From Straminergon stramineum (taxonomy: Eukaryota > Streptophyta > Bryopsida > Hypnales > Calliergonaceae), in the NCBI GenBank assembly GCA_963920665.1, contig OY987266.1, positions 10,545,001-10,609,000 on the forward strand: a stretch of 64,000 nucleotides of DNA, written 5' to 3'. Each line of letters starts with the position of its first letter. The first letter of the stretch is position 1. A program made the position numbers and the translations under genes. Positions 48,790 through 60,444 of the stretch are shown here, one piece after another. Below the pieces are notes generated by a model. It did no database searches. It was given only the letters and a program-made list of their open reading frames with translations, and was not told the origin of the DNA.

Positions 48790-49760
48790 AGAAACTATTA
48801 TAGAACCTCTACCAAAATAAACTTTGACCCTTCATAGCTTTTGCATACAATATCCCAATGTCACATTATTTGGTAGGTTGGAACCTCCTTTCATTTGCCA
48901 ACAAGAAAATATGAATATTTGACCAATCTAATACAACAAGACTGACAACTATTACAAGTATGGTACAAGGACTCTGAGAGGTAGTTAGCCTCATTCAAAG
49001 ACCTAGAAGAGCCAGATTTCTGTATTTTATACTCTGAAAGTTTATAGTACTGTAAGAAGCGGATATCATTGGAAAAAATGGTACCCCTCATCCCTCAACC
49101 AAGGCCAAAGTACCACAATGCACACTAGTGTTCTACATTAATAATGATATTTTTTGTAACCACAATAATTGGTTTGGAAATGTTGTAAGTTTTTTCTTTT
49201 GTTGAAGACTTTTACCAAGACCAAAAATATCTACACTATTTAATGAAGAGCTCAAGATCTTTGTAAACATAGTTGGTTGAATCTTTGACAAGAATGAGAA
49301 CTTATAGCCGTTATAAATCAATTAGTGTGGTTTACAATAAATATCATTATTAATGTAGTGTTTATAAATTTTTTTATCCTACTAGTGAGTGTGACACTAA
49401 ATTTTATTAAATTTATATTCCTTATAATATAATATATCTACATAAGTGCAGGTTGAAATCTTGAAACCTTTCTTTTATAAGTCTTTTTCTTTTAGTGATA
49501 TGATTTGGGTAGTAACTAATTTTGCAACTTTGGTGATAGGGAAAAATTTGAGTACTCATAGAAATTGATTCAAAGTGGATAACTAAGTAAGATTTACTTT
49601 TGTAGAATATGGAGGGACATGGAATTTCACTCAACATTTCATATAGCGCTCAACTAAACATAAACTCTCCACCATTCTTAAAGTGTGGTTTTGTAGACAC
49701 TTATTGAAATGTGAACTTGACATGTAACCAAAAATTTGGTTGTAAAAATTTAAAGTAACT
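48790..49760. other. AT-rich spacer, no gene recognised
   Basis: There are only short frames without domains. Nothing supportable is seen. Confidence 0.4.
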
Positions 49761-49767
49761 AATTTTA

Positions 49768-50575
49768 CCCCTAAAGGACAGATGCTCCCTTAAGGGATAA
49801 AGTAAACTTTATGTAATTTCAATTTTTGGCAAGATTTATTGAAATTCTTTAGAAAAAGATGGATTTTAATGAGCTTTCTCATACTATAGTTTTTATTTCA
49901 ATGAATGCTTGGGAGCAAAAGTTATGCCCCCTTTAGCATGTAATGCTCTAGTTTGGGAAAATAATAATAATAATAATAATTCAATAATTCATTTCCTAAA
50001 GAATATATCTATATGGGAATCTTTGATCTATTACATTTGAATCCATATTTCTGAGAATTTTAAAGAGTCTTAGTTTGTGGCAATCAAAATATATTCATGG
50101 AAAATAATGAGCAAGATTTGTTTTTGAACTCATTTTTTTTAGTTTAAGAGAAAGGTTCGTAGTGGGTGCATTCTACCTACAAGGACCTCATGGTTATAAT
50201 GGCATTTTTCAAATCCATCTTAAAAATACGAGTGATTTTAGTTTTTCCTTTACTACACAAAAATTAGGTTTAGAGGATTTAAGTTCTTATGACTTAGTTT
50301 AATACTCCATACAATACAAAAAAAGATGCTTTCTTTTACATTAAAGAATTGATCTTACAATTTAGACAATTAAAATTTTGAAATTTCTTCCATACATTTT
50401 CATACTATTCTATTGCAAGATCCTATAGTTGGATGTCCAAATAAAAGTATTTTTCCATTTTAAAAATTTACAATAAAAATTGTAATTTTGGACTATTCTA
50501 TAGTAAAACATAGTCATAGAACTTTAATGGGAAATATAGACAAGTAAACCATTTAAGGTCTAAAAGCCCAATTTT
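49768..50575 (+). mobile_element. Decayed TTAA-family element
   Basis: The left end CCCCTAAAGGACAGA follows TTTA rather than TTAA. The interior matches 52785-53618 (blocks GGGAGCAAAAGTTATG, TTGAAATTTCTTCCATACA, CTATTGCAAGATCCTA). The right end (ATTTAAGGTCTAAAAG) is degraded. Confidence 0.5.
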
Positions 50576-50765
50576 GGATGCAACATGGTAGGTGCAAGAA
50601 TTACAAAAAAATTCATTCGTTTTGAGCCTAATCAATGGCACATAGCACTCCTAATTTGAATCATTGTTGCACCTCCTACATGTCTTAGAAGTTGAAAAAT
50701 GGTCTCATATTCTACATGTAAAGTGTATGGTACAATACTTGAGCAGGATCAAGTTTAGATGTTAA

Positions 50766-51695
50766 TCCCTAAAGTTCCTTGACTATGTTTTCACCAAAAA
50801 CATTCCAAAATTGCCATTTTTAGCACAAGTACCAAATTTATAAGAAAAAACATTTTAGAACACATGTGACTGTAGGATCTTGTAGAAAGTTGTTTTGAAA
50901 AGATGTGGAAAAAATTTCAGAAATTTCCATCGTGTGGATTGCAAGATATTAACATTTGAAGTGACAAAAATCAATTTTTTTGCCCTGCAAAAAATTGGGC
51001 AGCAGCACTTCAGATGGTCACATTTGTATGAAAAAATGTCCAAAATGGTGGTGCATCTTTGGATTCATTCTTCAAGGCAAGTTGGCTATGTTTTTAAAAA
51101 ATTTCAAATCATTTGGAATTGAACAACATATAGAAAAAAAATAGTATGTAGAAAGAAGTAGAGAATAATTCAAAATACTAAATTGACAAAAATTTAATTT
51201 TGGAATTGAAAAATGCCAATCCCAATGGTAATAATGTTGTAATAAACAATCTACATCCTATGATTTTATTTTTTTCAAAAAATATTAAAAAATTGAGTTA
51301 AATAAAGAACTTCAAAGTTCATTTTAGAGTAGAGATTCTATAACTACCCACAAACTAAAATTCCTCATAACTTTCATCTCATTGATAAAAAAAAATGGAC
51401 TAATTCAAAGCTTTCCCAACAAATATAAATCTAAAAAAACAAATTCAAATTCAAATTTTTGAAAAAAGTGATTTCTTCAAGTTTGCCTAAGCTACCCGAG
51501 TTGAGAAACAAACAACATTTTGCATCATAACTTTTCACTTGTATACTCAAATGAAATGAACTTTAGCATGCATGGAAGATATTCCTCATCCATACCTTGT
51601 AAAAATATTTCAGTCGAAATAAGTCAAATCTCCGCTCACATGTACCTACCCCAAAAAATTATGTTGCCAAAAACACAAGGCCAGTCCTTTAGGGG
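50766..51695. mobile_element. TTAA-bounded element, copy 5 (930 bp)
   Basis: TTAA at 50762-50765 and 51696-51699. The left end is TCCCTAAAGTTCC and the right end is the inverse of CCCCTAAAGGACTGG. It is the longest intact member of the family without a nested insertion seen. The interior is AT-rich and non-coding. Confidence 0.7.
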
Positions 51696-51961
51696 TTAAA
51701 TGACATCCAAACAAATGATGCTAATTATTAATTTATCAATCTAATGGTGTATGTCTTAACATATTTTAGTACATCATTTATATTCTAGGAGTCAAATGTG
51801 ATATTGTATATTTAGCTCTCTATAAACTAAACAAATAAAATTTGCTACTTTTTAATACAAATATTTTATCATAGATTGCTATTTGTACCAATGTCTCTTA
51901 GCCTTGAAAGCCTCTTCAATTGAGATTTCCAGGCTCAGCTTGGAGCTCATGTGTTGCTTAA

Positions 51962-52773
51962 CCCCAAAATGACCCTGCAATTTCCCGAACTGAGCCCCCC
52001 TACCAAAGAAGCAAACACATTTGTTTTTTTAATAAATAATTAAAGCCTACCTACTCAAATGTAACCGTACAAATCACAAGTATACTCTACAAGGGTCATG
52101 CAAAAAAAATTTGGGGCCCAAATGATTTGTCACAATGCATTAGATTCTCAAGACATCAAAGGTACATAGTTGTGAAATCACGCATTTTTTGTCCCTTCAA
52201 GTGCTTCAGCGGGTGTTGTAGGATGAATATGTCATTCCTTGAGGTGTGGTGTCTTTTGTAGGAAAGAAGAGAAGATGCACATGATCGATGCCCCAAAAAA
52301 TATGCTAGAGGGATAACACATGTTTGGTAGAGGATCACCAAACAACAGGGTATTCAACAGGCCCATTTCAGGGATGTAGATTCCTTTTTTTTGATGAAAA
52401 ATATACTTCTTGATAAAGGAATATCCCCGCGGTGGAAACGAAATACGAAAACTTATAAAGATGTAGAATTTTGTTACGCAAGAATCTGACGGTGCATTCG
52501 AGAAAAAATCCATTTTGAATCCGGACAGGTTTTGAAACCAAAATCCGCGTTGGCACTTGCTTTCACATTGCCAAATTGGGGAGTCTACTTACATTGTAAG
52601 CCTTAGAAAATTGAGGCCATGTCATAATTGAAATCGGAAAATTTCACCCTTTTGGAAACTTTTCGCTCTCCAATATCGTAGTTAACCATTTTATAAAATA
52701 TCACACTAATTTCCCATTATTCAACTTTGGAAATTAATTGAGGACAGATTATGTCCTTGAGGACATTTTGGGG
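51962..52773. mobile_element. TTAA-bounded element, copy 6 (812 bp), variant ends
   Basis: TTAA at 51958-51961 and 52774-52777. The left end is CCCCAAAATGACC and the right end is the inverse of CCCCAAAATGTCC (12 of 13). The interior is more GC-rich than in other copies (for example CCCCGCGGTGGAAACG near 52425) and differs from them. It is therefore a separate subfamily with the same boundary rules. Confidence 0.7.
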
Positions 52774-52784
52774 TTAACCATTAA

Positions 52785-53618
52785 TCCCTAAAGCCCCATT
52801 GTCTTTTCAAGGAACAAAATAGATTTCACGTGGAATCCTAAGTTCTCAATTTTGTAGTGGTATTTTGAAACTTTTTTGTACAATAGAAAAAAAAACTAGC
52901 TTTGGGGGAATGTAATTTTTATTTCTTTCAGGGCTTGGGACAAAAGTTATGCCATCCTAAGCACAAAATGGGACTTATGAGCCAACAAAAAAATCTACAA
53001 AAATTTGAAATTATTATTTGCATTGTTTTGTATCATATATTTTATTTACATGGGAATATTTGATTCATTTCATTTGGATTAGTGATGTGAAAGTCATGCA
53101 TGGAGCTTCTTGTTTCATTGGCAATCATAGCATCTTCTTGAGAGAATAAAGCATTTGATTACTTTTTTAACTCAATTTTTAGAATTCTTTAAAATAAGTT
53201 TTAGTATACTTATTAGAATAATTTTACCATTGCAAATAGTATGTTTCAATTCCATTATAGAGCTAGTGATGATTTAATTTTTCTTTTAGCCCACTATTGA
53301 TAGTGTATAAATTTTAAGGTAAGAAGATTCAAAGTCTCATAATCTAGTCAAACAAGGTGCAAAAACAACTCTATTGTTCACCTTGAACACAAATATCTTT
53401 CAATCTACTTCGTCAAAGGTTCTGACCGAATTTCTTCTATATATTTTTTATAATAGTCTATTGCAAGATCCTACAATTAAATATGAGAAAAATAATAGTT
53501 TTTAATTTTTATGTCTCTTTAATAGAAATGGAAATTTTGAGTGATTTTTCATGAAAAAACGTTTTTGAACTTTTACTAGTGAATGGAGAAACCAGAAAGC
53601 TACCAATATGACTTGAAC
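52785..53618 (+). mobile_element. TTAA-family element, right end missing
   Basis: TTAA at 52781-52784 and the left end TCCCTAAAGCCCC are clear. The interior matches 37390-38165 and 49768-50575. The sequence runs to the TTAA of the next element at 53619, but no inverted terminus precedes it, so the right end seems lost. It is packed directly between two other elements of the family. Confidence 0.5.
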
Positions 53619-53622
53619 TTAA

Positions 53623-54191
53623 TCCCTAAACGTCCAAAATCATCTCAAAAATTGACTATTTGAGAAAAATCATTATAAAGTTCAATTTAGGAGCATATTT
53701 TGGAATTTCTATACAAATAAAAGTTGTAGATTTTGAATGTAGATTCCATCCATACGATTAGATTCACCAATGCTATGACCAATATTTTTTTATAAATTTT
53801 GAAATAGAAATTTCAAAATTCCTTATAAATTCAATTACAAGCAAAATATTATCATTTTTGGAGTAAAATTTGTTGTAATGGATTTTGAAATGAGGTTCTC
53901 TCCACATGGTGATATTTTCAAATTTTTGTGTTCTTAAAATCTATGACCTCATTTTGGCAAATCCAATTTTGAACTAAAGTCAATGCAATTTGACCACTTG
54001 ACATACTTGCACATTTTTAATTTTAGAAAAATATGTACTCTAGTAACACCAAATCCAACCCTTAGATAGGATAATAACTTGATAAAGTATCTCCACAAAT
54101 TATAGTAATTTTCATCCAAGCAACTAGGAGGATGAAACTCAAGTTTCTATCTATTCGTTGTCTTGAAAATGGATGTCAGAGCGCTTAGGAG
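53623..54191. mobile_element. TTAA-bounded element, copy 7 (569 bp)
   Basis: TTAA at 53619-53622 and 54192-54195. The left end is TCCCTAAACGTCC and the right end is the inverse of CTCCTAAGCGCTC. Its length matches copies 4 and 8. It is non-coding. Confidence 0.65.
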
Positions 54192-54220
54192 TTAATTCAA
54201 TGTTGTAGAAATAGTTGGAG

Positions 54221-55085
54221 TTGTCACACCTTCTTCTCCACAATCTCAATCTTTCAGTCTGTAGAAAATGAATACATAACACTCTCTCTTTGAATTGCAA
54301 AAGGCCCATTCTCCAAAGATAAAGGGATTGTCACACCTTCTTCATCTCATTCTCAATCTTTAGAGAATGGGAATGTAGCTCTCCCTCCTTGGTTCTCTTT
54401 GGCTTGTGGAGGTCTTATTCTCTAGAGATTGAGAATGGCCATTCTTGTCGTCCAAGGGTGAAGAATGTTTGTGAAGAAGATTTCGCAAGTGAAGTTTTCA
54501 TACAACTTTCATCCTTCATGTGCACCAACTTCTCATTTTGCTTGTTGCTTTCACCCCAATTGCTATAGTACCTCACAAGCATCGATGTGCACAAGTGTTG
54601 TTAGAAGTAGGATTGATGATGTGTAGACTATATATGTGGGAAAAGCACTAAAATATTATAGGATCAATCCTCCTCCACATGTAAACACTTCTTTCCTCCT
54701 CCACTAGTAAATTCAAAGTGGAAGTTACACCCATTAGAAGAGATTTAGCTACACTAGAAGACCATTTTAGGCTAGTTCTCCATGTTGAAACCAATTGCTA
54801 CATGCCATAATTAAAATATTTATAAAAATATTGAAAATATAATTTTAAAGATTAATTTCAATTTTTTTATTTTTTATTATCTGACGTAGCTATCTCCTAG
54901 CCACATCAGCCTACTACTGACGCTGAGTTCCCACAGTTTGAGCACTCATGGGAATTTATAGACATCTAGAGTAGCTAAATTTTTTCTAATATTCTTCAAG
55001 GAGAAGGCTTCCTATGAACTCCTCTTTTCACTCCATACCTTTTCATTCTTCCTAGAAGTTTCATTTTTGGAGAAGGTGTTCACAA
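54221..55085. mobile_element. Element with TTGTCACACCTTCT ends (865 bp)
   Basis: The left end is TTGTCACACCTTCTTCTCC (54221-54239) and the right end is the inverse of TTGTGAACACCTTCTCC (55069-55085). The left end occurs again in direct orientation about 108 bp inside (TTGTCACACCTTCTTC near 54329), so the terminus is duplicated. A CATTCTCAATCTTTAGAGAAT hairpin follows. Its ends resemble those at 43928 and 47890. Confidence 0.55.
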
Positions 55086-55116
55086 TCCCCAGTATTATGA
55101 AAGTTGTATTGCCTCC

Positions 55117-55143
55117 AAGAATGGATGAAAACCATCCATTCTT
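55117..55143 (+). repeat. Small perfect hairpin
   Basis: AAGAATGGATG (55117-55127) is exactly inverted at 55133-55143 around a 5-nt loop, just outside the foldback element at 55151. Confidence 0.6.
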
Positions 55144-55150
55144 CAACAAA

Positions 55151-55420
55151 GGAAACTAACATCGGAAAAAAGCCCCCCCTTTGCATCAGTACTGTTGCAG
55201 TATTGTTACGATGGTTGAACAGTCCAATATGGAAATTGGACTGTCGCAATATTGCAAATAGTATTGCAACAATACATTTCAGTACATTTTCTGTAGATTT
55301 GCTGAAAATGTACTACTACAATACTATTGCAATTTTGTTGCAGTATTGCAACAGTCCAATTTCAATATTGAACTGTTCAACCATTGCAATAGTACTGATG
55401 CAACGGGGGGGTTAGTTTCC
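55151..55420. mobile_element. Near-complete palindrome (foldback element, 270 bp)
   Basis: The left arm GGAAACTAAC..CCCCCCC.TTGCATCAGTACT and onward pairs with the right arm over about 120 bp (ATGGTTGAACAGT.CAATAT, AAATTGGACTGT, GTACATTTTC). The ends are GGAAACTAAC and GTTAGTTTCC. Arms are rich in TTGCAATA/GTATTGCAA sub-repeats. A 103-codon frame across it is a by-product. No target duplication is clear. Confidence 0.8.
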
Positions 55421-55429
55421 TGATGAAAC

Positions 55430-57424
55430 TCTTAACTCTTTGACCATCCAAAGGTCACTTTTAGTTCCCAACTAACATCCTTCCAAAGTTGCTTCCATAA
55501 ACTGTGTTGAACCAGATATTTTAGCTCATGTGTCTTGAGTCCAACTAAATGAACCAATCCTATCGTTCTAAACTGAAACTGAGATAAATGCCTTCTTTTT
55601 AAGGATGGCTTAGTAAGTAACTACTGTAGTTTTACTAGTCAACAACTATAATTTATTCACAGCAGTAGACATTTTTGAATTTGCTATGCTAACTTAGCCA
55701 GTGAACAATATACAGTCAGCAGTCCTTAAAGTATGACCAGATTAATGTGGCCTTGTTAATGATGTCACATTCAGTTGCACATTCTGACCCATTATAGTTC
55801 CATTCCCAATTGTCAGTCATCAAAATATTTAGATCTTTTTTAGTGAAAATTTGAAATTACCATCAGTCTTTTGAAGAAAATGTGAAGAAATAATATCAAA
55901 TAGAGGATTGGCTCAAAAAATATGAAGATTTCTTCATGCATGATTGTATGCAATACATGAAGGTACTCAAATTGAATTCTCTACGTCAGATTCTTAGGGG
56001 TCCATGTCACCTCATACCATTGACAAGATAACATGTGACAAAGTTTTACAAAAATGACTGAATTTATACCAAATCTAACCTTCACATAGGATATCTTAGT
56101 GTAAAGCAATTTTTGGTGAATTTCTATAATTAGAGATTAGAAGACCATGGTTAATTCCATTGAAAGATTCTATTTTAGGAATTAAAAAAATGTAGTTGGA
56201 TTAGAAACTATGTTTAATAAACTTCATGTCATTGGTTGGGGTTAAATTCAAAGACTACATTTTTTTATGGATAAAATTCAAATTTAGAACAAGGAGTTAT
56301 AAGTGGTCAAAACTACACAACAAGGTGATCCATAGACTAAGTATTTTTGTATGTAAAAAATTCAATAGTATGTAAAGAAGGATTTTTCATCACCATGTAT
56401 TTCAAATGGATTCAAGTACCTTTTCAAAACAATAAGATGAAAAATTTTATTTTCTATCTTGTAAGACACAAATTGGTGTTCAATTTTTAGTATTTGGTTA
56501 GTGTTTAGGCTAGTGACGTTGGAAATACAAAAGAATGTTACATTGTTCCCAAAGGACTATTGAAGTTACCAAAAAATGAAAAAATATGAGCAAGATAGAC
56601 TAACCAATTTTTTTTAATTTAGAGTTAATTGACAACTATGAATTAAAGGATAAAACTATAATTTTTTTTTTATATTAGAGTGCTCTAGATTAATATCGAC
56701 TATAAAACACACAGTAGACACAAATAGATATTCAATCCTATCGCTTGTAAATCCCTAAAGATATGCATAGTCTGAAACAATAGATAAAGAACCACAATTC
56801 ATTTTTTTGAATCAATCTTAATCAATAAGTAGTTTATTTATTGTCCTACATCAAAGTCTTTTATGATATGAATATTTCTACAAATCCAAGCCCAATCATA
56901 ATCTTATCTTATCTATATTCATGTCTATTTTTAGTTTGAAGTTCAATTGCATTTTCTTAGTTGACGGCAATGAACTTTTGAATCCATTTTGACATGTCTA
57001 TACAACTTTATTTATAAAAAAATTCCAACATGAGAATATATATACAAAAAAACTTGGTATACATAAGGAGAAACAATTACAAAATGCACAAGTAGAGAGG
57101 TAGATTGTATTTCCCATAAATCTTTGCACAATAAGGTGCGTACATGTCATTTGAATACATTTCTAAATAACCTATTGAATGTTTGCATTCAACATGATTT
57201 AATTAGTGCACCCCACAATGATAATTCAAACTTACATTTACATTTGGTCTACACTATTTTCATCAAATCTCAAATAATGTGAGTGTTTGAGTACCATCCA
57301 ACTTTCATCACTCATTCTAATTTTCATTAAAATTCAAACAAATGTTCACAAATATTTAACCTAATTCATCCAAATAGCATGTGAAGGCCCCATAGTACTC
57401 AAATATTTGCACTAATTGTTTTAT
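55430..57424. other. AT-rich spacer, no gene recognised
   Basis: No domain-bearing frame, RNA gene or clear element ends were found in about 2 kb. Confidence 0.4.
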
Positions 57425-57704
57425 CCCCCATAACCACCACTTTTTGCTATTGCACCTAGTAACTATTACCAGATGGTTTAAATTTTCAAATTTTCTTTTT
57501 GACAAGTGAAACGAGGTTCCAATGTCCCCATGAATGCTACATTTGGATATTGAATGCAAAAATTTATGAAGGGGCAAAGTTTTTATTTATTGAGGTTCTA
57601 AAATTGTATCTTCTACATAGGTACATATTGATTTTGGAGATGTGCCAAGAAGAATGATTAGAGTTTTGGATGAGTGGCACATTTGGGAGGGCTACCTTTC
57701 ATAA
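57425..57704 (+). repeat. Direct repeat, left copy
   Basis: The sequence from CCACTTTTTGC to TGAGTGGCACATTTGGG...CTACCTTT resembles 58425-58668 in the same orientation (blocks GAGGTTCCAA, GCAAAAATTTATGAAGG, CATAGGTACATA.TTGAT, GTGGC.CATTTG). The two copies flank a hairpin and a TTAA element. It looks like a segmental duplication or a larger repeat present twice. Confidence 0.6.
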
Positions 57705-57811
57705 GGAGTTGGGGTTAGTGAAGCCCATTGATCAATGATGGAATGGGGACTCCAAAAAAAACAGACTCCTCATTCCACCAATGATTAGTGGACTTCACTA
57801 GCCCCAACTCC
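57705..57811. repeat. Foldback hairpin next to a TTAA element
   Basis: The left arm GGAGTTGGGG..AGTGAAG.CCA pairs with the right arm ending CCCCAACTCC over about 45 bp with few mismatches, around an A8 loop. It ends 20 bp before the TTAA element at 57832. Confidence 0.7.
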
Positions 57812-57831
57812 ACATAGAAGTTGGCCCTTAA

Positions 57832-58410
57832 TCCCTAAAGGACTGAAGCACATTTTAGACACAAATTGTGAAAAATTGTCAGTTTTTAGGGCAGTGAGAA
57901 AAAAATGAATTTTTTTTTTTCTTTCAAAATTCAACCGTACAAATTTGTATTAGACTACTATGGGAATGTGTGGAAATTTTTTCAGAAACTTTGACCGTAT
58001 GGATTGAAAGATTATAATGTTTGAAGTTAGGAGAAAAAGTTTTTTTTCTACCTTGCCCGATAGGGCCAACAACCTTTAACTCCTCCTAGAGTGAGATTTT
58101 TACACTACACATGGTTATTTTTCTTTTACATATGCATCTCATATCATGTTAGTTACATATCTGCCAAATTTTTAGAAGTAGGAGAGTTATTTTGCAAATG
58201 CTGCTTGAAGCTGCCCCAACTGTTAGAAAAGTTTAGGGTAGCATAACTTTAGATCTGGGCACCCAAGTGGAAAAAAATTACATTCCCACTTAGGGGATAC
58301 ATGTTCACACTTTGTGTCAAAATTTGAGGAACATTTGTTACAAAATGACTTCATATAGACCTACCCAAGATTACTTGCGTATGTTCAACGGTCATTCGGT
58401 CCTTTAGGGG
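57832..58410 (+). mobile_element. TTAA-bounded element, copy 8 (579 bp)
   Basis: TTAA at 57828-57831 and 58411-58414. The left end is TCCCTAAAGGACTGAA and the right end is the inverse of CCCCTAAAGGACCGAA (14 of 16). It is collinear with copy 4 and, inverted, with copy 1. It separates the two direct-repeat copies. It is non-coding. Confidence 0.8.
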
Positions 58411-58424
58411 TTAAGGGAGGTCCC

Positions 58425-58668
58425 CCCAAATCGCCACTTTTTGCCTTCTATGCCTAGGTACTATTATTAGATTGGTCAAATTTTCACATTTAACCAATAG
58501 CAAGTGGAAGGAGGTTCCAACACATTGTATGCAAAAATTATGAAGGAACAAAGTTTGGTTCTAAACCAATTTCTTCCGCATAGGTACATAATTGATATTG
58601 AAGATGTCCACGAAGTGAAGATGGCAGTTTAGGGTTAGTGGCGCATTTGTGGGTGCCCACCTTAAGTC
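58425..58668 (+). repeat. Direct repeat, right copy
   Basis: This is the partner of 57425-57704, with which it shares block order and orientation at moderate identity. The divergence suggests the duplication is not recent. Confidence 0.6.
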
Positions 58669-60213
58669 AGTATCTGCAAATGAGGAGGATCCAGCCAACA
58701 ACGGCAATGACTTGGCTGGTCATCAACACATGTCTTTAACTTACATAACTTTTGAATAATTTGAAGGCAACTGAGAGTTTCCTGTCTTCCTGCCCTCCTC
58801 TGCACTTAGGCAGAACATGTTTACTCTTGTGCAACTATTGACGGCATACTTCTCCACATTATTATGTAATAACTTCAGCTGCAGGTGCAACAGCAGGCAA
58901 GCAGGCAGGCATCGTTCACAAGTACAATTGGCTTAACTTACCTTAACTTAAAATTTGTCAACCTCTGCTGCATTTGAAGCTTTGAAGCTTATTTCTATCT
59001 AAGCTTAAGCTATCATAGAGCAGGATGGAGACTTCTGTCTTGCAGTTGCAAGTGTCAATGGCTTTGAAATTGCACTGGCACCATGATGAAATGAGGAGCA
59101 GTAATTCATTGTTACCGTCATTTATGTGAAGTCCCTCAGCTGGAGCGGGTTTGATCACTTGTCATGATTAAGTTAACTTATGAGAATTGTGCGTGAACTC
59201 TTTAAGTCTTAACTCACTTGTTTTCTTTCTCATGATTCACATGAAGTTGGTGACCAATAGGAAGGAAGAGATCACAATTTCTCTGTTTCTAATCTATTGG
59301 AGTCACTCACTTCTTCATGCTTAATTTCCCTTGAAAAAACTTGAACCAATGCTGAACTTCTTGATTTTTGATTGCTAGTAATGAAAAATAATCTGGAGAG
59401 GTGAAAGAAAAAAATGACTGAATACGTCAATATTTCCGGTTACAGTTATAGATTTAAAAAAATTCTATACCTTCAATTAGGCATTTTGTTTTGTTTGTTA
59501 CAGTGAAATTTCCTGGATCATGGGTTCCACAATCATGTTCTTGGAGCTATTGGAAAGCTCTCTCCTAGAAAGGGTGCATGACCTTTGTTTTGTGACGTTT
59601 GGACCTATGGTATGAAAGATATTAAATTTCGAAGTTGCAATAAATTAGAAAAATTAGAAAATTACTTTTACTTTTATTTTGGCTGGGGCAACGACACAGG
59701 GCACACTAGCTTATGTTGCAAATAGGCTATGTAATTAACATTAACAAACTTATTGAACCCTCCAAATGTGGATTATTTTTCCCACTGAGGGCATGGGCCT
59801 CTGGTTCTTTGTACTCTTTCCCCCTTTCAATGGAAATTGTCCATGTGCTTTAAATTTTTATTTTTATTTTTTAATTTTGAAACAAATGAGATGTGCTTAA
59901 ATTTTTTTATTTTAAATGTGGATTACTTGATGATAAGATAAGAAGTCAGTCATGCAACTTTAAGAAGCCTTGGGATTTGTTTTCTTTTCTTTTCTTACAA
60001 TAGTTTTGTAGGACACTCAGGCTATGGCTGCCTTCTTCCAAGAAACAAACTGGAGCGCATGCATGGTGCCAAACTTAACTTATGAGCTTTACTGTGGCCA
60101 CATTTTTCAAACCACCCAACAGTACATGCTAGTCTATGAGTTAAGGTGGAAGCACCCAAAAATGTCAATGTAAGCAATTCAACATAGTTAGTTAGAGGCA
60201 CCTTCTGCTATAG
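58669..60213. other. Spacer, no gene recognised
   Basis: Composition is more balanced at about 58680-59160, with a short minus-strand frame lacking any domain. Nothing supportable is seen. Confidence 0.35.
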
Positions 60214-60215
60214 TA

Positions 60216-60441
60216 CAGGTACAACCTCTCTTAGTGCACCCTCCCTTAGTGTATAATATGCATTAAGACAGTTTGTAAACAATAGGTGGCCCATGTCCAT
60301 GATTTAAGATGAAATGACATGTGCCACATGCTTCAAGATAAAATAAAAAAAGACAAGTGATCCTGTGGCTTCTCTAAATGTAATGTATAAAATTCTCTTA
60401 GTGCATAGTTTCGACACCATGCACTAAGGAGGTTCTACCTG
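60216..60441. mobile_element. TA-flanked pogo/mariner-like MITE (226 bp)
   Basis: The left end CAGGTACAACCTCTCTTAG and the right end, the inverse of CAGGTAGAACCTCCTTAGTG, are bounded on both sides by TA (60214-60215, 60442-60443). A TA duplication and CAGnnnnAACCTC termini resemble pogo-group elements (Emigrant-like in plants, Tigger-like in animals). The decayed transposase at 33820 belongs to the same broad group, so it represents a plausible type of mobiliser. Confidence 0.65.
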
Positions 60442-60444
60442 TAT

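Noticed and set aside
55104..55415. 103-codon frame
   Set aside because: It lies almost entirely in a self-complementary foldback element; the open frame is a by-product of the repeated TTGCAATA motif.
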